Below are positions 1-12,492 of a stretch of 64,000 nucleotides of DNA, in pieces; positions within the stretch are counted from its first letter, which is position 1, and each line of letters starts with the position of its first letter. The stretch is from Thunnus maccoyii (lineage: Eukaryota > Chordata > Actinopteri > Scombriformes > Scombridae), in contig NC_056538.1 of NCBI RefSeq assembly GCF_910596095.1, positions 23,050,501-23,114,500 on the forward strand. The letters are read 5' to 3'. A program made the position numbers and the translations under genes. A model generated the notes under the pieces. The model worked only from the letters and a program-made list of their open reading frames with translations. It did not search any database and was not told where the DNA came from.

Positions 1-173
1 TATCATAGAAGTCTAAAGAAACCAGAAAATATTGACATTTGAGAAGCTGGAATCAGAGAATTTGGACATTTTTTTCTTAAAATATTACTCAAAAAGATTA
101 ATATATTATCAAAATAGTTGGAAATTAATTTAATAGTTGACAACTAATCGATTAATCAACTCATTCAGCTCTA
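1..173. mobile_element. 3' part of a fish MITE with TAGRGCTGCAAC-type ends
   Basis: The window opens inside a repeat that ends in a run rich in CTAATCGATTAATCAA followed by TTCAGCTCTA. The same motif set recurs near 11.8, 31.6, 42.9 and 59.4 kb. The terminal TTCAGCTCTA is the inverted form of the CTAGGGCTGCAA start seen at 59424. This copy is cut by the window edge. It is non-coding. That the family is a non-autonomous DNA transposon is inferred from the inverted ends. Confidence 0.6.
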
Positions 174-1126
174 ATGACATGTACACTACCTTCTGCTAAC
201 AATGCCAAAATGCAATATGTTGCATTTTATGAATGCAAAAACTACAGTCATGTGACACTACATGTGTCACTACACTTGTCAACAATGGTGCAAAATTATG
301 ATAATAATATTCCTGCTGGTGTCATTACATAATTAATGACATAATTTCACACTTGCTATGTCTAATGAATGCAGCTAACTGGAAATATTCTGATGTATCC
401 ATGCTGTCAAATGTTCAGAGGAAATCTGTCTGGGTTAGGTAACCTGTTTTGCTGAGTTGTCGTTGTCTGTAAACATAGTTGTAGAAAAACAAATCCAGAG
501 TCTGTTTTATGATGAGGCCATCTGTTGCCCATCCACAGTACAAAGTCTTCTGAGCCACACAGTGCCTATGCATATGTAGTCTTTTTCAGATGAATAAAGT
601 TGGAAATAGTTGAGTCTGCAAAATGTGTTTCTTGAATCAGTTTACTCAGCATGTTGTTATTTTCCAGGTTTGATTGAGTGAGCTTCATAAATATATCAAC
701 TGGAATATAGAGGAGTAAAAAATATGCAACTGGGTGACATGAGTAATGCAAAAGTACATCAATCACTAAGCAAAACACAACTTGACATGCTAGACATGTC
801 AGCTATATCTGCAATACGGCCAAATGTTGATTGAATGAAATGTTTTGCTTTAAAGCAGGAAATGTCTTGTTAGACCCACCCTCCTCCCCTGCAGTTGGTC
901 AAGCTCATTCCCCAACATGTGTCACTCATCTTGATGAGGCGTCTAACAGAATATAGGTTACTGAGGTAATTACTATTCCTAATGCCACCACAGGCAGATG
1001 GTTAATGCAGGAAATCAGATATGAAAAGCACTGCTGAAGTTCATCTGTATTATTTAACTATTTTTTACAGCATCACCTCATGTGAACAGAACATTATGTG
1101 CATATTTGATGAGCAGTAGAGCTTAA

Positions 1127-1749
1127 AGGATAGGTTCACGATTATTTAAGTGTGTCTTAAAACAACAGTCGGGTGTCCTTATGGACGCTGAAAGAGGTTT
1201 TCCTCACTGTAATCATTCCTCCTGTTCATACTAGCTATTAAGATCCCCTTCAAATGTGCTTTCAATATAAGTGATGGGGGCCAAAATCCACATTTTGTGC
1301 AAAAATACATTTAACAATGACGCTTATATGAGGCTTCAGCGGTCTGAGTTAGTCATATCAAGTGGATATCTGCCACATTTACAGTCTTTTTAGCATAAAA
1401 TTTCCTCTTTGTGTTTCCCTGTGGAGCTGTGTTGGAAGTATAGTAACAAAAAAAGGGACTTTGGCACTAAAAAGACTGTAATGTTGAAGGATATCTTCTT
1501 GATTTGACTCATTTGGATGACTGAAACTTCATATTAGCTTCAGATAAACTTTTAAACACATTTTTGCACAGAAGGAGGACTGTAGTTTTTGGCAACCATC
1601 ACTTACATTGTAAGTGCATTATGAAGGGATCCTCTAATAGCCAGTATGAACAGGAGGAATGATTATGGGAAGAAAAACCTATTTCAATATTCATTTGGGC
1701 ACATTATTATTGTTTTAAGACAGACTTGAAAAATAATGAGGAAGTCCTT
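1127..1749. mobile_element. Foldback (palindromic) MITE, copy 1, TTAA-like flanks
   Basis: Starts AGGATAGGTTCAC after TTAA and ends near GTCCT followed by TCAA. The left half (GATATCTGCCAC, CAGTCTTTTTAGC) reappears inverted in the right half (CTAAAAAGACTGTAA, GGATATCTTC), so the whole unit is a long imperfect palindrome of about 620 bp. Three relatives lie at 12493, 40688 and 46716. No transposase is encoded; short ORFs inside it are by-products. Confidence 0.75.
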
Positions 1750-1988
1750 CAAATTTCCACATTCATCTTGATATATTTTCTATCAGCCTGATAATCAAAC
1801 AGCTAATCACAACTCAAGCTACTATTTAGCTAAGACTCAGCACAACTCAGCTCAAGCAGCCACCAAAACTAATTCTAAGCAACAATCCATAACTCAGACA
1901 AATTGAGCACAATCCAAAATGTGACTGCACTTAACAATCAATAACCACACTATAGTGCTGATCAACAAACCAAACCAAACTGCTGAAG

Positions 1989-1991
1989 ATG

Positions 1992-2052
<61 letters not shown>

Positions 2053-2066
2053 TACACACACACAGT
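1989..2066. repeat. (CT)n followed by (CA)n microsatellite
   Basis: About 20 CT units run directly into about 15 CA units, the last few interrupted by a TA. Compound dinucleotide repeat, probably polymorphic. Confidence 0.95.
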
Positions 2067-2899
2067 AACTTACACTTCATAAACAAGAGAATAAAAACAG
2101 CATGCTGCCAGGCTAATGTTCATTATATATATATGTATGTATGTATCAGGAGGATCTGAGTGGGCTTCTGTTAATCTCAGTGTGTAGCACACCTTCTTCT
2201 GTCTCATTATTTAAATGGTCCATTATGAGCTGTGCAGCTTTGTGAACACCTGATTTTTGCTCTGTTTTTTGAGAGGAATTAGTGTTGTCTTCTTGTAGTC
2301 TCCTTAATGCACGGCTATAAAAAGTGTGGCATTCATCTGATATTACAGTCCTTGTGGTTCCAATACTGATATATCAAGAATTTTGCATCTAACCAGGTTG
2401 AATCTTCTTTTTATCTGCTGCCACATGTAGTCCACCTCCAAAATTAGCACTGATGAAGCAGCTGTCAAAGCTAAAGTTGTCCTGCTTTTACCTTGCAGCA
2501 GGTGTTGGTTGTGTTTCTTCCTTCCTTTCATAAAAACATGAAAAACTAATTAAACTTTTGTTGCTTGGGTGTTTCTAGTCACTGCAATTTATACCTCTCA
2601 CGTAATTAACATTTTCACATTTGAGACTTTTGTATCGATGGTCACAAGTTTGCTAACTTACATTCAAAACAGAGCTAGCTATGCATCTGTTTTTTCTCAA
2701 AGATAATTAACTTACAACCCAAACTCCATCACACAAACACCATCTCCCAATGCCTTTAAGGGTCTTCCGTCGAGTTTGTACCAAATTATTCCCTGGGATG
2801 AACAATAAATCAAGTTTTAGCCTGTTTTGGCAAACAACAATGGCAGCCAGAAGTAACATCTCTCAAGATATGAGATAGTTTATGGTCTTGTACAACTGA

Positions 2900-3463
2900 C
2901 AGTGGTGATAGAAGTATTCAGATACTTTACTTAAAAAGTAAAAGTCTTGCATGAAAAATCCTACTTAAGTAAAAGTACATAAGTATTAGCAAAGTTCTGA
3001 TACACAAATCTGTTTTCAGTTTTGGGACTTTTTCTATAATCCTTGATTTTTAGTGAAATATTGCATCATTTGAACCTTTATTGAAATGAAACCATGTTAT
3101 AGGTTTAGAGGGAAAAATCACTATTTGGTGGAGCTGTTAACAATTCATAGACATCTGAAATGTGACGCAGACTACACACTGCTTTTTGTAAGATGTCAGA
3201 AGCCAAAAAGGTTGGAAACCACTGGTTTCATCTTTAACAATGTTTTAAAAGCTTGTTATATTATTCATTGTGTCAAATCTTCATCTGAAAAGTAACCAAA
3301 GCTGTCAAATAAATGTAGTGGAGTAGAAAGTATAATATTTCCCTCTGAAATTTAGTCAAGAGGAAGCATTAAGTAGCATCAAATGGAAATACTCAAATAC
3401 AGTACAAGTACCTCAAAATTGTACTAAAGTACAGTACTTGAGTAAATGTATTTTCCATCACTC
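2900..3463. mobile_element. hAT-type MITE, CAGTGGTG ends, 8-bp target duplication
   Basis: Begins CAGTGGTGATAGAAGTATT and ends AGTAAATGTATTTTCCATCACTC, an inverted and diverged copy of the CAGTGGTGGAA...AGTACATTTACTCAAGTACT terminus seen complete at 44119. It is flanked by acaactga (2892-2899) and acaactta (3464-3471), a target-site duplication matching at 7 of 8 bases, the length expected for hAT elements. The interior is non-coding, so it would depend on a transposase from elsewhere. Confidence 0.75.
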
Positions 3464-3471
3464 ACAACTTA

Positions 3472-6400
3472 AAGTTTTATTAACATGTTCATTTTTTTTA
3501 TTAATTTTATTTTCTAGTATTTTATATCTCAATATAAAATAATTGTGCATTTTTCATTATTTTTTTTAGCTGGATGGAAGTACTTTTGAAATTTATCAGT
3601 GTTCAAAATAAGCAGTAGGCTAATTATTAAATGACCTGCAGTGTTTTTGTTTGCCTTGCATTTATCTTTGAGGTAAACAAAAGCTTAATCTGACTCCAAA
3701 GTAATCATCATTGCAAAACATTTTAATCAAAAACACCAGTAACAGGAGAGGCACAAATTATAGGGCCAGACCATTTCATTTACCACCACTAAATTCAAAC
3801 CAACAAGGGCAAAACCCTAACCTCACCAGTCGCTTACCTTTCAGACAACATCCTCCTGCATAAGGGTATGATGAGTTGATGCAGCACTGAATATCTGTGT
3901 TTCTATATTGTGTATATTTTGAAGCAATATGTATGTTGTGTATATTGTTTAATGATGGAATAAAACCAGTACAATTCTATATTTAACCTTGTCTGTAATA
4001 CTAAATGAGAGAAAAATATTATAGATAAACTTATGAAAAGAAATTATACCTGAATGCATGGATGCAGTTGGAATTGAAAATGAGCTAAAATAAGTATAAA
4101 TCAAAATAAGTCATTAATTTACTTGTGAAAAAAAATGCAGAATTTTTAATAATAGGCTTTTTTCATGTGCTGGCTGGTTCACATCACATTGTCAAGGTTT
4201 ATTGGGAGGCTTGAATAGAACAGAGTCCTCGTCAATGTATGTATTAGTAACACCTGTGCTTTGCCTACTATGACAAATCAAAATATCTGGTGTGAAAAGA
4301 GCCTGTTCTTAGCTAAAATACATTCAATAACAATATTAGCAATTATCTTCCTCAGAAAATAATGAACATTAATATATTTATGTAAATTTAAATGTTTCTG
4401 TGCCATCAGCTATGTCATTATCTATTATTCTAATATATTTAGATAATGCCACAACCAATGGGATGTAACCATTAGATAAATAGGATTTGGAAAAAAAAAA
4501 AAAAAAGCAGACCAATTATCTATTATTACAATAATGAGACTCAAAAACACACATCTCAACAAGGTTCCCAGTGGAAATGCAGTCACTTTAATGAAGTAAA
4601 AAGGCATGTTATCACACAGCGAGTGTTGTCTAGCATACCATGGTACAGTAAGTGGTAAGGGATAATTAATTTGCAAGGCCATTGTGTGCGTGATGGTAGC
4701 AGAGCTGATGTAAGTTATAGCTTGTGTAATTTGCTTAGAGTTCAGGTAAATTAGGTGCCTCAGCTCCACCCACATGTTTCCCTGCAAAGTTAACTTGTGC
4801 ACTCGCTGACAAAATGTTAAATGGATGGAAAATGAATACCTGAAAATATCACTGGTACAAAAGGTGCCCGTTGTGAGGAAGGACTCTGACAATAACTAGC
4901 TGGCAAGGTCCACACGCTCCTTTCTTTATTTGTACTTTTTCACTGTCAATGCAACGGTTGTGCAACAGTGGAATGAGTCACAGGGAGCCAGTGTTATGCT
5001 ATTTAATTTATCATTTCTACGATTATGAATTTTCCTACCTTTTATCAATGGTGCATGGGCTTTTTTAGCAGTTGATGTGAAGGCGTATTATAATTAATCA
5101 TTCTTCTCAAAACAAACAATGCTTATCTATAATTATATCTGTGTTATCTGTAGCTCCATTACACTTTGTTTGTGCAAACATATTATGATACATTACAACT
5201 ACATGTGCATAACTCAAATTAAAGGATATGTTAATTTACAAACGTCATAATCTGCCCACAGTATATCCCTACACTACTTCCATTAACCAGTGTTAATGAC
5301 TTCATGGGCTAAACCCTGGGATAAGGGCTGCTGTGTGTCATTTATACTGCAATCCCATCAATCTATGTAGAATCCAACGGCTTAGTTGTAGCATGCCCAA
5401 CACCCCATTATTCCATCAACAATCTGTCAATGTGGAGGAGAGTGAAAAACAGAGGCAGCAAGAGACTGTAGTGGAAGAACACAAAGAGCTCAAAGTGAGA
5501 ATACTGATGTTTTTCTGTACCAAAGGCCTTATATGAGTTCCTACATACCTGAGAGAATGGGAGTGCGTTTGGATCTTAAATAGGAGGGGAAGGAAATATT
5601 GTGTTGTCAAAGGCTTGCTTCCAGGGAAACAAACATCAAACATAAGCATGTCACCGTGTGATAACGTACCTCCTGGGGGGTGGGGGTTGGGGGATTGTGA
5701 GACTTTTAAGAACTGAAACTTTAATAACTCGGGAATTACTTACATAGATTTGACAAGAAGTGTTCTGTTTGAAAAGGTGTGACTCGAAAAAGAGGCAAGA
5801 ATGTCTCTATTTATGTTTAAGGTTCAGCTGGATTCGTTTACTGACCAAAAATAACTTTCTCAGCTGCAGTGTTTCCTCCGTCTCAGAAATGTATTCCTCC
5901 TCAATGGGTGGATGAGAAGAAGCACGTCTAGGCGTATGCATCTTGCAAGAAACTGGAATCAGATTGATACGCCCTCCCCTGGCATTAATGGCCTAGATAC
6001 ACACAGCATCTCATGGTAGATGACTTCACATCATCTATATGGGTCCACATGGAGCAAAACAGACCTACAAAAAGGCTCAGTCAAGCTAAATCTGTGCCAA
6101 TTCAAGTCCTTTTAGGGCATTTGTTAGATTATGACCGGCAGATTATTTGGGGAAGTAATTGTCCCCAGGTGTTATGAACATTCCAAGCTTATTCTCCATC
6201 CCCCTTATGCTCAACTGTAGAGATTAGGCTCAGAGGAAAATCTCTTCCCTCAATGGAGGGGAGGGAAAAAAGAGGCCCAAACAGGCACAAACACACTAAG
6301 TATGTGTAGCCAATCAGCTTTCTGCTTTGCTTGAGCATGCTGTCCCTCTGGGCCTGTTGATCCAGTCAAAGAAAAGTCCTCTCTTTTTTCCCCCCAGGAC

Positions 6401-7971
6401 CTCTAATACCTGCATGATGAGTGCCACTGCACTGCCAGCTGCTGCAGCCACACTCAGTCCCACCGTCTCACCACACCACACACAGAGAACACACAGGTCT
6501 GAGAGCAGCCAGTGTAAATCACACTGAAGCTCTTTACAGCCACCTGCTGTGCTTGATGCAAAACAGCATTTCACACAATTATTCTTTGCTGTTTTGTTTT
6601 TAAAAAATAAGATGTGCATAAGTAATGAGCTATATTCTTACCATAATTGTATATTAAAATTACTTAACGAGTCTTGAATTTCCTAATAATTTAGGTTTCC
6701 TGAAAAGAAAGTATGTAATTTAGTATTGAGTATAGGGAAAATAGAAACAAATATCTGAGTAGGTTTAGAAAGAATAAGCTCCATTTAAACCCAAGTACAT
6801 ATTCATTCATAATTCATTTATTATTAGACACTTTATTCACCCTATATGTTGAATTGTATGCTTGCCTGTAGACAGATTACATGTTTTTGCACACTAACTG
6901 ACCTGCTGTGCACCAAGACGCTCCAGGTTATATTGGCAATTGAACATTTTTAATAGAAAATGTAGCAACTGATCCAATAATTAGAACCAAATTACATTCT
7001 TTAACAAAAGTAACTATGCGACTCGTAAAAGTATTTGAAGTGTTACCTTAAAATGTGGTCCAGACACAAAATAATTATATGTACCTACCAGGGACAACTG
7101 ACTGCAGAGGATTATATTATGCTGTGAGATACAAGATAAAAGCCTTGAGCTGTCAATGGTCTGAAATTGCTTGTGTAGAGGGTTCAAAGCGTAGCCCACG
7201 CTTGCGTATGCATGAGAGGTCAAATGCCTCCCATCACAGTAAATCTTATTTTATAGTTTAGTTTTTAGAGCGACTTAATTATGTATACAAAGGTCAAAGG
7301 TCCTGACTTTGCATTTTGAATGCTGCCTTGGAACTGCTGTTTAAATTACAGTGGCTTCATTAGTGGATGAGTGCTTGTCATGGATGATTTGCATCCTGCA
7401 TATCAAATTGCCCATCTCAAGGAGAAAACAGCATCACAGCGGCTCAGAAGATGATCCAGGATCCATTTTCCATGCTTTCCCCATTAACACTGGGATGGTT
7501 GTCTTTTGTGATTATTACTCAGTGCATACAACAATTAGCAGCGTGGTCTCTCTTGTGTGTTTCCATTAATACAGCATGCTGTTCACACACAGCAGTAAAT
7601 CAACCCACCGCATACGTAAATTTTGCAATTAATCTTTTGATGATCTAGATAGCAAGATAAATGAAAGTCCGTCTAGCATGACATGCCTCTCACTCTCTTT
7701 GTGTTATTATGGGAATTGTGTGCCATATCCATTCATTTTATTTTAAGACATGTACATGTAGTGGAGATTTTAAGCAGATGTTCTTGTTCAAATTGCAATA
7801 ATAAGAAATAGTGCTATTCTATTCTAGCATAACAGATAATTTTGGTCTTCTGATTTGAATATTTTCCATATTCTATTATTGTTTTTGCTCAGCACAATAG
7901 GTGTGACACAAGAATAGACTGTCTATTGGTTACAGACATAGTGAGAATTTTAACATAGACTTCTGACAGAT
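3472..7971. other. Intergenic DNA, no gene recognised
   Basis: Apart from short homopolymer runs (A-run near 4492-4506) I see no exon with matching splice sites and protein similarity. A stretch near 6425-6515 on the minus strand has an acceptor-like CTGCTCTCAG, an open frame and a donor-like ATGCAG|GTATTA, but its translation resembles nothing I know and no partner exon is visible. Confidence 0.5.
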
Positions 7972-8493
7972 AGGTGACAAATTAAAGGAAAAACCAGTAC
8001 AGGCCTGAATGCTTGACCCCTACAGTGTGGATGTCCACTTGTCCCTTTAGAGATAAGGGTCATTGCAAATCAATGCAAAGTTGCTCTGAGTCATCACCTT
8101 TATCCTATGATGAAACATTTCTATCCTGATAGGAGTGGTCCCTTCCGGGAGGACAATGCCCCAATTCACAGGGCACGAGGGGTCACTGAATGGTTTGATG
8201 AGTATGAAAATGATGTGACTCATATGCTATGGCCTTCACAGTCACCAGAACTAAACTCAACTGAACACCTATGAGAGATTTTGGACCAACATTTTAGACA
8301 GCACTCTCCACCACCATCATCAAAACACCAAATGAGGGAATATCTTTTGGAAGACTGATTTTCTTTCCTTCAGAAGAGTTCAGAGACTTGTAGAATCGAT
8401 GCCAAGGTGCACTGAAGCTGCTCTGGCAGTACATGGTGGACCAACACCTTATTAAGACACTTTATGTTGGTTTTTCCTTTAATTTGTCACCCG
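7972..8493 (+). mobile_element. Internally deleted Tc1/mariner-like element
   Basis: Inverted termini are visible: GGTGACAAATTAAAGGAAAA at 7973 and TTTTCCTTTAATTTGTCACC ending at 8492. Between them the plus strand encodes the C-terminal catalytic region of a Tc1-like DDE transposase: EDNAPIHRARGVTEWF near 8150, then WPSQSPELN followed by TEHL. Family knowledge: DNAP is the second catalytic-aspartate block and SPxLNxxEHLW the third. The frame is broken: TAG replaces the W codon after HL near 8272 and another stop follows near 8357. The N-terminal DNA-binding part is missing. Inactive. Confidence 0.8.
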
Positions 8494-9818
8494 TTGAGCT
8501 TCATTTGTCTTCAATGCATTTCAGTTTCCAGCTTACAACCAATTCCTCTTTGCATAGCTTGCAGATTTTTGTCTATGACAGACTTGATGTCAAGCTCCTG
8601 AGAAAGCTCAAAATACATTCCTTCTCCCATCATTCTCCCTGTTAATTAAGATTCATCAGCACTAATTCACTATGGTAATTTTGTCAATGAACAGCTGGAA
8701 TGGAAGATTAGTGTGTAGACAGCCCACTTCTTTAAGATATGCGCAGCGGGAAATATAGCAACAAGATGATTTTTTTTCTTTAAGGTTCTGAGTCTTCAGC
8801 TGCTGAATAAAGAAACAAGCCTAGCCAAATCCCAGGATTCACTACAAAGAGTACATTTAGAACTAGACAGCCCAGCAGTCAGATATTTTAGAGCATAGGA
8901 TCCATAAATGTCTGGACTTCATCATTTGCATATTGATAATGCAGCTGTTTCACCTGCTGCTGACAAGTTCACAAAGGCCACATTTGCTCCTCTACTTCAA
9001 AGCAATGAAGACTGCTGGCACTAGCTGCATGCATTTGAACCTCACAGGAGATAATGCAGATGCTATTTCATAGGCTGAAAATACAGTAGTTTAACGATAC
9101 AGAATCGGAGCAAAGAACAAACGATTACACTAGTCTTGTAATATCATTTCCCAACAATTAAACCAACAAGACTGAAAACTAGTGTGAGCATGTAATCATG
9201 ACTTCAATATGTGACAAATATCTATTATTGAGCGTGCCTGCCTTCTTCTCTTTTTAGTAAGAACTGGTAGCACTTGTCCCTATCTCTTACACCTTATAAT
9301 CAGCCTTAGGCTCAATGTGGGAAACAATGATTTATACTGAGTGTAGACGTGCTGCACCTCCGCACCTTGGTAACAAGAAAGAAACCCTGTCAGTATGTGT
9401 TCCACCTTCTCAGCACGTGACTGATGAACAACTCTATTATAATCATCTCGATTCACAATAGGACACTTTCCCCTATTGCCAGATAATTAAGCTGATTTAG
9501 TCACACTTGAAAACACAGAACATGTGTGAGGGTAGTTCTCTGAACGCCACGGATCTAAATAAGTTTGTTTAATTTGAGCAAAAAGAACTTTGAGTGTGCT
9601 AGAACAGTGAGATTACATATTATCTTATCAGTGTAGTTTAGTACAATTGTTAAGACATATACAGCAGGGAATAAAATAAATAAGTACAGTGCAGTGTATG
9701 TTAATACAGCCTAATAGAGTGGAGAACAAGCTGACTCATTGTTCAGTTCAGTTAGGGAGGGACTTGCGTTAAAAATATATTTAGTAGTTTCTTTTAGTCA
9801 GTAATTTTTTGTTGTTCT
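8494..9818. other. socs4: Region downstream of socs4, possible 3' UTR
   Basis: No exon, no recognisable repeat. It lies directly 3' of the socs4 stop codon on the minus strand, so part of it is probably the socs4 3' UTR. I could not fix the polyadenylation site. Confidence 0.35.
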
Positions 9819-11459
9819 TCATTCCCACCATGTATCCATTCGCCGAACACGTACTCTCTGCTTATAGTGGTATTCTTTCAGGTGCTTTTTCAAAGCATTT
9901 GGAATGGGAAGAATGTTTATGCCGTCATAGGTGGTGCAGCTGCTGATGACCGCTCGGCAGATGTGCTGCAGGCTAAAGGGCTGCATGCGATGGATGGGGT
10001 TGGACAGCAAGGGCTCGAAGAACATGCAGGAGTTGGGGTCTTTGTAGTGTTCCAGTAAACCCGTAACTGTGGGAGCATGGAAGACGCTGGGGTCATGCAC
10101 GTCGAAGCTAAAATTGTGGTTCCACTGTTCAATGCGAGCATGTAGCGAACGGCCGTAACGGCGGAAACTAACAGAAAAGAGGTAGTCTTCCTGGGCAGAG
10201 TCGCGCAGGAGGAAGGTTCCTTCAGGTTTTCCCTCTAGCAGGGTCTCTGCCTCGTAGCGGTCCATAACCCCCCAGTAACACGGGAGGTTGGTGATCTGCA
10301 GCAGGTCTGGAACTAAACAGTGAATGTAATCGATCTGGGTGTGAATGCGGTAGCCGTCGTGAGATTTCTGATGCTCAGTCTGAGGAGGTACAGCTCTGGA
10401 GGGCATGTTGGTCGCTGTAACCTCTGGGTCAACCGGAGGGTCGGAGATAGTGTCGCAGGAGTGAACAGAGGCTGACGCTGATGCGGAGGCCACCACCTCA
10501 TCCAGAGTGTCCAGACAGCTCTGTAGTAGGAGTTGGTGCTGCTGTTGTCTTTGGAGAAGAAGCTGCTGTTGCTGCTGAACAGAGGCTCTGTCCGCCCCCG
10601 CCAACTCATTCATACCATGAGCCAGTTTAGGCCCATGCTTGTAGAGAGGGTTAATTTGGGCCGTCACCTCGAATGTGTGGATCTCTGCATTAGGTGGTGG
10701 CTCAACCCCTTGTTCGATGCTAATGCGCCTGCGCTCTCGCAACCTGTCATCTACATCCTCCACCACAGCAGCCATAGCTGAAGTCGGGGCACTGCATACT
10801 ACTTCAGAGTCAAGCACGGGAGGCTGGGTGATCGGGGCCGTGTGTTGCTTAATGAGATACCACTTCTGAGCCAGCTCTGACCCCACAGGGAAAGGGCAGT
10901 CATCCAACATCAACTCACTGAGATGGATCTTACGCCTCGAGGAGGCGCAGGCAGCTGATGATGATGAAAGAGCCTGCGGAGGTGGTGGTGGTGCTGCCGC
11001 ACTGTGTGTCTTTATTGGGAAACACTGCCCCATTGCATCTTGGATTTTTTGCCGGAGAGTGCGACTGCTGCTTGACCCTCTGGCCTCACCCTCACTGGGT
11101 GCAGATAATTCTGTGGCAGAGCTAATAGTTCCCAGTACTGGCCTTGCTGTTGCTAGTTCTTGTCCAAGTAATGAGGCAGCAACTTCCCCACCCTGCCATC
11201 GCCAATTCTCTTTAAGAGGAGAGGAGGAGGATTGGTCCCTGTTCTCGAGGTCACTCAGAAGCTCACCATACTCAAAGCCATCACTGACAGGCCGCTCAGA
11301 GGCAGGTTCATGGGAGGAAAGGCCTTTTTTCTTCCCTTTCCCACCTTTCCGTCCACCACCTGCATCTCGTCTCTCCTCTGACCGACTCTGTCTGACCTTG
11401 GGGCGGGCTCCCCTCTCTCGATCTTTCCCTCGGTTCCCCGAATCCTTCGGTAATGACAT
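9819..11459 (-). CDS. socs4: Suppressor of cytokine signalling 4 (SOCS4), 546 aa, single coding exon
   Basis: Adaptor that binds phosphotyrosine targets (EGFR and cytokine-receptor signalling in the SOCS4/5 subfamily) and recruits Elongin B/C-Cullin5 for ubiquitination; cytosolic. Seen: basic N-terminus ([13 protein letters not shown]), a conserved [11 protein letters not shown] block, [15 protein letters not shown] near residue 180, a poly-Q/L stretch, then an SH2 domain at about 396-485 with FLLRDS (Arg419 should bind phosphate). A SOCS box follows at about 495-533: BC box SLQHICRAV and Cul5-box LPIP. The N-terminus, QCFPIK, SLQHICR and LPIP fit SOCS4 better than SOCS5. However, the segment [19 protein letters not shown], absent from mammalian SOCS4, is SOCS5-like, suggesting it keeps an ancestral form. 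All coding sequence is in one exon, as in vertebrate SOCS4/5. The upstream neighbour is samd4b, in the same orientation. A TTAA-flanked foldback element sits in its 5' UTR intron. The SOCS5-like alternative is unlikely. Confidence 0.95.
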   Translation of the reverse strand: MSLPKDSGNRGKDRERGARPKVRQSRSEERRDAGGGRKGGKGKKKGLSSHEPASERPVSDGFEYGELLSDLENRDQSSSSPLKENWRWQGGEVAASLLGQELATARPVLGTISSATELSAPSEGEARGSSSSRTLRQKIQDAMGQCFPIKTHSAAAPPPPPQALSSSSAACASSRRKIHLSELMLDDCPFPVGSELAQKWYLIKQHTAPITQPPVLDSEVVCSAPTSAMAAVVEDVDDRLRERRRISIEQGVEPPPNAEIHTFEVTAQINPLYKHGPKLAHGMNELAGADRASVQQQQQLLLQRQQQHQLLLQSCLDTLDEVVASASASASVHSCDTISDPPVDPEVTATNMPSRAVPPQTEHQKSHDGYRIHTQIDYIHCLVPDLLQITNLPCYWGVMDRYEAETLLEGKPEGTFLLRDSAQEDYLFSVSFRRYGRSLHARIEQWNHNFSFDVHDPSVFHAPTVTGLLEHYKDPNSCMFFEPLLSNPIHRMQPFSLQHICRAVISSCTTYDGINILPIPNALKKHLKEYHYKQRVRVRRMDTWWE

Positions 11460-11641
11460 GATGGATTATGTGGTGAAATGTTGACAGTTGTGCTAGACAA
11501 TTGCACTTCAGGGAGTTGACTTGACCAACAGATGACTTGTAACTGCGGTTAGCTTTCAGCAGGAAGCTTCCCATCCGCATCCCTTGTGTGAGTCGTCATT
11601 ATCATTACCCATGCACTGTGGCCACAAAGACGTTAAACAAC
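11460..11641 (-). promoter_or_regulatory. socs4: socs4 5' UTR with overlapping upstream ORF
   Basis: The exon begins after CTTCTTCAG at 11641. Between there and the SOCS4 ATG lie several upstream ATGs. One, at 11580, opens a 90-codon frame running to 11308, about 150 nt past the SOCS4 start in another frame. Another (minus strand, near 11612) opens a short uORF of 18 codons. Such uORFs are expected to reduce main-ORF translation; SOCS1 is a known precedent within the family. Confidence 0.55.
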
Positions 11642-11818
11642 CTGAAGAAGAAAATGACAGTTGTTAACGTTGCAGTTTGAAATAAGTCAGGATAACATAT
11701 TGTCATATCACTGGTGATGACACTCAGTTACCAGTTTATTAAGTACACTTAGCTAAAACTATTGAATACAACAGCCCTGCAAGAAATCCTACTTCTTTGG
11801 GGTAATTAAGTTATTTTA

Positions 11819-12010
11819 TTTGACTGCAACAATTATTTTCAACAGTGGTTACTTGTCTTATTTTTCAATAAATCGTTTGATCCAGAAAATGTCATAAAGT
11901 GCCCCTAAAATTTCCCAGAGCCAAAGACAATGTCTTCAATCTGCTTGCTTTGTCTGACCAACAGTCTAAAAACCCAAAGATATATAATATAATATCATAA
12001 AAGACTACTG
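11819..12010. mobile_element. Diverged fragment of the TAGRGCTGCAAC MITE, in socs4 intron 1
   Basis: Contains GACTGCAACAATTATTTTC, an ATAAATCGTTTG block, and the CAACAGTCTAAAAACCCAAAGATAT motif shared with the copy at 59.4 kb. Fragmented and non-coding. Confidence 0.5.
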
Positions 12011-12492
12011 ATATTATATTGTATTACTATATTGCATTACACTGAGAGGTGTTTTCTTAAAATCTAGTCGTCCCTTGTTGATATAAATGACAATAAGCTG
12101 GTAACTGAGTGTATAGTGTTATTTTTTTTTAAAGAGAAGAGGTAATAAGTGACTATAAGACAAGAAGAGTTCACGCACATGAGCATACTTTAAATTCAAG
12201 ACACATTAGGGAAGTAAAATAATCAAACTCCACAGTCAGTGACAAGCCTCACTTCCAGTTTGATAGATCAAACCTCTATGTTGGTTCTGTGGCCTCTAGC
12301 TCTAGGAGACAGCGCTCTGTGCTGTCCTTTTATCTACACACAACTGACAAACTGTCAGAAACATGTAATGAGAAATGATGTGCTTCACAGCTTGGTTAGT
12401 TAAACCGCCCACTTCTTTAAAAAGTGACTTTGCTGTGATGCTCTTTGCTCTGACTTCCTGAGTCCGAGATTTGAAACAACTTCTAACGTTAA

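Noticed and set aside
4425-4892. 155-codon open frame, minus strand
   Set aside because: Contains a poly-F stretch from an A-run, no family resemblance, no splice context; AT-rich chance ORF.
6314-6619. 101-codon minus-strand frame with an exon-like core (LCVLCVWCGETVGLSVAAA)
   Set aside because: Acceptor- and donor-like sites flank it, but there is no partner exon, no similarity I recognise, and overlapping frames exist on the other strand.
11059-11484. 141-codon plus-strand frame opposite socs4
   Set aside because: Antisense shadow of the GC-rich socs4 coding exon.
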